Of a stretch of 9,202 nucleotides of DNA, positions 5,316 to 9,202 are shown piece by piece. Below the pieces are notes generated by a model. That model was not told the origin of the DNA and made no database searches. It saw only the letters and a list, made by a program, of their open reading frames with translations. Position 1 is the stretch's first letter; every line of letters begins with the position of its first letter. Made by a program: the position numbers and the translations under genes. Source of the stretch: Syntrophobacteria bacterium (GTDB lineage: Bacteria; Desulfobacterota; DSWW01); the NCBI GenBank assembly GCA_030145435.1, contig JAQYVQ010000253.1, positions 1-9,202 on the forward strand. The letters run 5' to 3'.

Positions 5316-6460
5316 GACTCCGCTTCCCCCGGTTCTTGTTCCTCTGCCTGGTCGGCTGCGTCCTCACAGCCGGCCTGTCTCCCGCCCCTTCCCTGGCATC
5401 GAACCCGGAGAAGGGCCTCCGGGAGACCCGAAAGAAAATTCAGGCCGAAAAGAAGGATCTCCAGGGTCTCGAGGTGAAGGGCAAGAACCTTCTCGAGTCG
5501 CTGGAGTCCCTGGACAAGGAAATCGTGGTTGCGGAACGGAGGAGCCGGGTTTCAGAAACCCGAATGGGCGGCCTCGAGAAGGAGAAGAAGGAAACGAGGG
5601 ACGAGTTGAAGGCCCTGGAGGACGCGATCGAGCGGCAGAGGAACGAGCAGGACCGTCGTCTGGTGGCCTACTACAGGCTAGGCAAGACGGGCATGCTTCC
5701 GGTGCTCTTTTCCGAAGCCTCCCCCCCCGATAAATTCCGGAACCTCGATTCCCTGAAGCGTCTCCTGGTGGCCGATTGGCAGAGGCTCGAGGCCTTCCAT
5801 GATCTGCAGCAGGAAAAACAGGGGGTCGAGGCCGCCCTGGAGGAACAATTGAAGGCTGAAGCGGCCCTGCTGGAGACCATTCGGGAACGTAAGAATGCCC
5901 TGAAGACAAGCAAGCAGAAGAAGAACGCCCTTCTGTTCCGCATCGACCAGGACAAGGATCTGCACGGGCGCCTGCTGGAGGAACTCCGGGAGGCGGAAGA
6001 GGAATTGCTGGAGAGGATCCGGCGGACGCCGCCCGCCCCGGTGATCGTCGAGAAGGGGCCCCTGCGCGCTCAGAAGGGAAGGCTCGTCTGGCCTGTCAAG
6101 GGCAAGGTCCACCGGAAGTTCGGCATCAGCCGGTCCGTCCGATCGAAAGGGATCGACATCAAGGCAAAGCCGGGCGCCCCGGTGCGGGCCGTCTGGGGCG
6201 GGAGTGTCGCCTTTGCCGACTGGTTTCGGGGATACGGCAAGCTCCTGATCATTCATCACGGGGAGAAGGACTACACCATAGCCGCTCACCTGAACGAGCT
6301 GACCAAGGAAAAGGGAGAAAGGGTGGAGGCGGGTGAAGTCCTGGGCCATGCGGGTGCGACCGGGTCGGTGGACGGGTGCCTGGTCCATTTCGAGGTCTGG
6401 CACGTGGGCAAGCCCGAGGACCCGCTGAAGTGGCTCCAAAAGGGGGGCGGGCAGAACTGA
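5312..6460 (+). CDS. envC: EnvC-type murein hydrolase activator (coiled coil plus degenerate M23/LytM domain)
   Basis: Exported protein expected to be held by FtsX and to switch on peptidoglycan amidases. The N terminus is a signal peptide: basic RLRFPR, hydrophobic FLFLCLVGCVLTAG, then a likely signal peptidase I site after SLA (near 29). LVGC (13-16) could alternatively be read as a lipobox. About 34-245 is a long charged Leu-rich coiled coil (EKKDLQGLEVKGKNLLESLESL-like heptads). A proline linker leads to an M23/LytM domain at about 255-375 (WPVKGKV..., GIDIKAKPGAPVRAVWGG, LVHFEVW). Aligned to the M23 zinc site, Asp282, His326 and His359 are kept. The first His of HxxxD is Ser278 and the first His of HxH is Leu357, so zinc hydrolysis is unlikely. 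This fits the activator role of E. coli EnvC. The start is fixed by GAGG at 5304-5307. Using the name envC for this gene rests on context and architecture. Confidence 0.88.
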   Translation: MRLRFPRFLFLCLVGCVLTAGLSPAPSLASNPEKGLRETRKKIQAEKKDLQGLEVKGKNLLESLESLDKEIVVAERRSRVSETRMGGLEKEKKETRDELKALEDAIERQRNEQDRRLVAYYRLGKTGMLPVLFSEASPPDKFRNLDSLKRLLVADWQRLEAFHDLQQEKQGVEAALEEQLKAEAALLETIRERKNALKTSKQKKNALLFRIDQDKDLHGRLLEELREAEEELLERIRRTPPAPVIVEKGPLRAQKGRLVWPVKGKVHRKFGISRSVRSKGIDIKAKPGAPVRAVWGGSVAFADWFRGYGKLLIIHHGEKDYTIAAHLNELTKEKGERVEAGEVLGHAGATGSVDGCLVHFEVWHVGKPEDPLKWLQKGGGQN

Positions 6461-6482
6461 TCTGGCCGCCGAGAACCCCAGA

Positions 6483-6512
6483 TTGAATGTTGTTGGGGAT
6501 TTGTAATACACT
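6483..6512 (+). promoter_or_regulatory. Possible weak promoter upstream of ctpA
   Basis: TTGAAT (6483-6488), 18 bp, TACACT (6507-6512). The -10 is a 4/6 match and the spacer is long. It lies in the widest intergenic gap of the run (6461-6571), so an internal promoter for ctpA and xseA is plausible but weakly supported. Confidence 0.3.
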
Positions 6513-6557
6513 ATGAGGATTAAGAGATTCGGCAGAGAGGTCGATCTATATCCCAGA

Positions 6558-6563
6558 GGGAGG
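6558..6563 (+). promoter_or_regulatory. Ribosome binding site that decides the ctpA start
   Basis: GGGAGG is a near-ideal Shine-Dalgarno sequence. It lies 8 bases before an in-frame TTG (6572) but only 2 bases before an in-frame GTG (6566). Normal spacing favours TTG. The ATG at 6564 is followed at once by TGA in its frame and is not usable. Confidence 0.65.
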
Positions 6564-6571
6564 ATGTGACG

Positions 6572-7927
6572 TTGAAGAACGTGTGGTCGAGAGCACAATG
6601 GTTGATCCTGTTCCTTATTCTCTTCTTGATCGGGACGCTCGGGGTTGTGAAGGACAACGTCGAGGTCAGGGCGGTCCCGGACCAGAGCTACCAGCGACTC
6701 CAGGTCTTCGCCGACGTGCTCGAGAAGGTCGAGCAGAACTACGTCGATGAAGTGGACATGGAACTGCTCATCTACGGGGCCATCGACGGGATGCTGAAGA
6801 CCCTGGATGCCCACTCCAGTTTCCTCAAGCCGGACCTCTACAAGGAATTGCAGGTGGAGACCAAGGGGAGCTTCGGCGGTCTGGGGATCGAGATCACGAT
6901 CCGGGACGGAATACTCACGATTGTCTCCCCCATCGAAGACACACCTGCCTTCCATGCAGGCCTCGAGGCAGGGGACCGCATCATCAAGATCAACGAGGAT
7001 CCAACGAAGGACCTGTCCCTTTTCGAGGCCGTGAAGAAGATGCGGGGCAAGAAGGGAACCAAGATCAACCTGACGATCTTCCGGGAGGGTGTCGAGGAAC
7101 CCTTCGAGGTCGTGATCGTACGGGCCGTGATCAAGATCATGAGCGTGAAGGCGAAGATCCTTGATGAAGAATTCGGTTACGTTCGGATCACCCAGTTTCA
7201 AGAGAACACGGGAAGGGAGTTGAAGAAGCAGCTTCTACAGATCGAGTCGGAAGTCGAAGGCGGCCTGAAGGGGCTCATCCTCGACCTCCGGAACAACCCC
7301 GGTGGTCTGCTCGATCAGGCGGTCCTCGTGGGCGACGAATTTCTGGAATCCGGCAAGATCGTGTACACGGACGGCCGGATGAAGTCGCAGAAAATGGAGT
7401 TCTACGCGCACCCGCAGAAAGACAAGCATCCCTATCCGATCATCTGCCTCGTCAACGGTGGAAGCGCCAGCGCGTCCGAGATCGTTGCCGGTGCACTGCA
7501 GGATCATCGTCGCGCGGTAATCCTGGGATCGCAAACGTTCGGGAAGGGCTCTGTGCAGACCATCATCCCCATGCAGGACGGGTCCGGCCTGAAGCTGACG
7601 ACCGCGCAGTACTACACGCCCAATGGCCGGGTGATCCAGGCAAAGGGGATCGAGCCTGACATCGAGGTTTCAAACAAGATCGAGGACAAGGGCAGACCGA
7701 TTCGATTCCTAAGGGAAAAAGACCTCGAGCGACACCTGGAGAACAACGAGGGCGAGAAGGACAAGGAAGAAGCAGCGCCCGAAGAGGGTGCGGCAGAGCC
7801 GGAGGCCGCCAACAAGGACAGTCAGCTTACCCGCGCACTGGAAATACTCAAGAGCTGGGAAATCTTTGAGCAGATGCAGCAAGAGGCTCGAGCCGTAGCG
7901 ATGGACGATGCGTCAACGGCGCCGTAG
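6572..7927 (+). CDS. ctpA: Carboxyl-terminal processing peptidase, S41 family (signal-anchored, PDZ domain)
   Basis: Periplasmic serine protease of the CtpA/Prc family, which cuts proteins at or near their C termini using a Ser/Lys dyad. Starting at TTG 6572 it has 451 residues; a GTG two codons earlier is the alternative. A single hydrophobic segment WLILFLILFLIGTLGVV near the N terminus is a signal anchor or signal peptide. A helical cap domain follows (YVDEVDMELLIYGAIDGMLKTLD, in shorter strings). The PDZ domain at about 85-160 has FGGLGIEI, AGLEAGDRIIKI. The protease core has LILDLRNNPGGLL and NGGSASASEI with catalytic Ser300. Lys325 follows in TFGKGSVQ; the 25-residue Ser-Lys spacing equals that of E. 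coli Prc. GIEPDIEV closes the core. A Glu/Ala/Lys-rich low-complexity linker precedes a helical tail. It follows envC; family members elsewhere control cell-wall enzymes or their regulators. Confidence 0.94.
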   Translation: MKNVWSRAQWLILFLILFLIGTLGVVKDNVEVRAVPDQSYQRLQVFADVLEKVEQNYVDEVDMELLIYGAIDGMLKTLDAHSSFLKPDLYKELQVETKGSFGGLGIEITIRDGILTIVSPIEDTPAFHAGLEAGDRIIKINEDPTKDLSLFEAVKKMRGKKGTKINLTIFREGVEEPFEVVIVRAVIKIMSVKAKILDEEFGYVRITQFQENTGRELKKQLLQIESEVEGGLKGLILDLRNNPGGLLDQAVLVGDEFLESGKIVYTDGRMKSQKMEFYAHPQKDKHPYPIICLVNGGSASASEIVAGALQDHRRAVILGSQTFGKGSVQTIIPMQDGSGLKLTTAQYYTPNGRVIQAKGIEPDIEVSNKIEDKGRPIRFLREKDLERHLENNEGEKDKEEAAPEEGAAEPEAANKDSQLTRALEILKSWEIFEQMQQEARAVAMDDASTAP

Positions 7928-7958
7928 CCCCTTCCTGTCCCGGAATGGATCAACCCCG

Positions 7959-9202
7959 ATGCTCACGGAACAGGTCTATTCTGTAACTCAGCTCACCCAC
8001 GCCATCAAGGACCTTCTCGAGGAGAGTTTCAGCTCTCTGTGGGTGGAGGGAGAAGTCTCGAACTTTCGGGCTCCCTCCTCCGGACACTTCTACTTCACCC
8101 TGAAAGACGCAACCACGCAAATTCGGGCCGTCATGTTTCGTTCCCGGAACGCGACGCTGCCCTTCATCCCGGAAGACGGTCTTCAGGTGATCTGCCGGGC
8201 CAACCTCTCCGTTTATCCGCCCCGCGGCGATTACCAGATCATCGTCGAGTCCATGGAACCGAAGGGCCAGGGCGCCCTCCAGCTTGCCTTCGAGGCCTTG
8301 AAGAGGAAGCTGGCCGAAGAAGGGCTGTTCGATCCGGAGAGGAAGAGGCCCTTACCGTTCCTCCCGCGTGTCGTCGGGGTCGTAACGTCTCCGACCGGGG
8401 CAGCGGTTCGTGACATCTTGAAGGTGATCTGGCGGCGCTTCCCGAACCTGGAGATCCGTTTCTGTCCGGTTCGGGTTCAGGGCGATCAAGCCAAGCACGA
8501 GATCGTCGAGGCGATTCAAACGCTCAACCTCGACGGCGCGTCGGATGTGCTCATCGTGGGCCGTGGGGGCGGGTCGCTGGAAGATCTCTGGGCCTTCAAC
8601 GAAGAGAATGTGGCCAGGGCAATCGCCAACTCGAGGATACCGGTCGTGTCTGCGGTGGGCCACGAGATCGATTTCACGATTGCCGATTTCGTGGCGGATG
8701 TGCGTGCCCCTACGCCTTCCGCGGCGGCGGAGATGATCGTTCCGGAGAAGAAGGCCCTGGCGGAAGGGCTTTCGAGCCTGGAGGACCGTCTGCGGAGGGC
8801 CTCTGAAAGAAGCCTGGAGAACAGGAGGGAGGGCCTGACGTCGCTCGCTAGAAGGTTGATCCACCCTGGAAGGAGGGTGCAAGACGGCTACATTCGACTG
8901 GACGAGTTGTCTGAAAGGCTCCGGGCGGTCGTAGGGCGTGGCCTCCACGAGCGGGAGATTCATCTGAGCAGCATGCGCACGAAGCTCTTCGCGGTGGGGC
9001 CCTCGAGCAGGATTCAGGCCTATGCGGTTCGGACCGAATCCGCAAGCAGGGATCTCGTCCGGCTGGTGAAACACGGCCTGGAGTTGAAGAGGCAGCGGAG
9101 CAGGGAAGCGGCAGCCTGCCTGGGGTCCTTGAGCCCCCTGGGCGTGATTTCCCGGGGCTACAGCATTACACATCGGCTTCCGTCCAGGCAGATCCTCCGG
9201 CG
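7959..9202 (+). CDS. xseA: Exodeoxyribonuclease VII large subunit, 3' end outside window
   Basis: Large subunit of ExoVII, which degrades single-stranded DNA to oligonucleotides in both directions and takes part in mismatch repair and lesion clean-up with the small subunit XseB. The frame is open to the right edge: 414 codons are visible, and homologues suggest only some tens of residues are missing. An N-terminal OB-fold DNA-binding domain has YSVTQLTHAIK, LWVEGEVSNFR and GHFYFTLKD. Next come QLAFEALKRKLAEEGLFD, VGVVTSPTGAAVRDIL and RRFP. The catalytic core contains GRGGGSLEDLW (201-211), AVGHEIDFTIADFVAD (from 232, with conserved His235 and Asp238) and RAPTPSAAAE. A long helical coiled-coil region follows and ends with SPLGVISRGYSIT. 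ATG 7959 begins the conserved N terminus. No clear ribosome site precedes it, so translation may depend on ctpA, whose stop is 31 bp upstream. xseB would be expected just beyond the window. Confidence 0.95.
   Translation, partial: MLTEQVYSVTQLTHAIKDLLEESFSSLWVEGEVSNFRAPSSGHFYFTLKDATTQIRAVMFRSRNATLPFIPEDGLQVICRANLSVYPPRGDYQIIVESMEPKGQGALQLAFEALKRKLAEEGLFDPERKRPLPFLPRVVGVVTSPTGAAVRDILKVIWRRFPNLEIRFCPVRVQGDQAKHEIVEAIQTLNLDGASDVLIVGRGGGSLEDLWAFNEENVARAIANSRIPVVSAVGHEIDFTIADFVADVRAPTPSAAAEMIVPEKKALAEGLSSLEDRLRRASERSLENRREGLTSLARRLIHPGRRVQDGYIRLDELSERLRAVVGRGLHEREIHLSSMRTKLFAVGPSSRIQAYAVRTESASRDLVRLVKHGLELKRQRSREAAACLGSLSPLGVISRGYSITHRLPSRQILR

Noticed and set aside
6470..6505. Possible terminator after envC (cccca ... 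tgggg)
   Set aside because: The stem is only 5 bp with a loop of about 14 bases and no T-run.
6513..6569. 18-codon open frame (MRIKRFGREVDLYPRGRM) ending at the ctpA start
   Set aside because: It has no ribosome site and would begin about at the predicted start of transcription. Overlap with the ctpA start is suggestive of a leader peptide but is not enough to call a gene.
5678..7201. 507-codon open frame on the minus strand, longer than any sense gene here
   Set aside because: It lies antisense to envC and ctpA, crosses their intergenic gap, has a composition rich in His, Leu, Asp and Pro with no recognisable motif, and is the usual by-product of high-GC third positions in the sense genes.
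8352..9173. 273-codon minus-strand open frame at the right end
   Set aside because: It is antisense to xseA, whose OB-fold and GRGGGSLEDLW motifs are intact in the sense frame.
1..9202. CRISPR array, toxin-antitoxin pair, phage defence genes or insertion sequence
   Set aside because: No spaced repeats, transposase, nuclease-defence motifs or terminal inverted repeats were found. All coding space is taken by recognised housekeeping genes.

Overview
The window is GC-rich (about 60% by eye), gene-dense bacterial chromosome made of housekeeping genes. The gene order and the protein sequences look most like a deltaproteobacterium or relative (a Syntrophobacter- or Desulfacinum-type lineage). This is an impression from content, not a computed placement. 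There are no mobile elements, CRISPR arrays, integrases or foreign-looking stretches.

Left end (1-668): the C-terminal part of the Obg-like ATPase YchF, running rightward and cut by the window edge. Between 669 and 1029 lies a compact regulatory and RNA region. It holds a near-perfect bidirectional terminator (690-745), a leftward tRNA-Leu(CAG) gene (745-831) whose 3' CCA abuts that terminator, and a structured tRNA leader. It also holds two divergent sigma-70-type promoters whose -10 boxes overlap, one firing left into the tRNA and one firing right into nadC.

From 1030 to the right edge, eight genes are packed head to tail on the + strand: nadC, birA, coaX, ftsE, ftsX, an envC-type murein hydrolase activator, ctpA and xseA (the last cut by the window end). 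Most junctions overlap or nearly touch: nadC/birA overlap by 8 bp, coaX stop abuts ftsE start, and ftsX/envC share ATGA. This suggests one long transcription unit. The only gaps are 47 bp before coaX (with a small hairpin), 105-111 bp before ctpA (with a weak promoter candidate) and 31 bp before xseA.

Functionally, the first three genes serve cofactors: NAD synthesis (NadC), biotin attachment (BirA) and the first step of CoA synthesis (CoaX). The next four serve the envelope: FtsEX is an ABC-type signal transducer that in known systems works an EnvC-like periplasmic coiled-coil protein to switch on cell-wall hydrolysis, and CtpA is a periplasmic S41 protease. XseA is a DNA-repair nuclease subunit. 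I see no previously undescribed system. The points most worth a second look are the overlapping divergent promoters, the partly degenerate active site of the EnvC-like protein, and the ftsE-ftsX-envC-ctpA arrangement.
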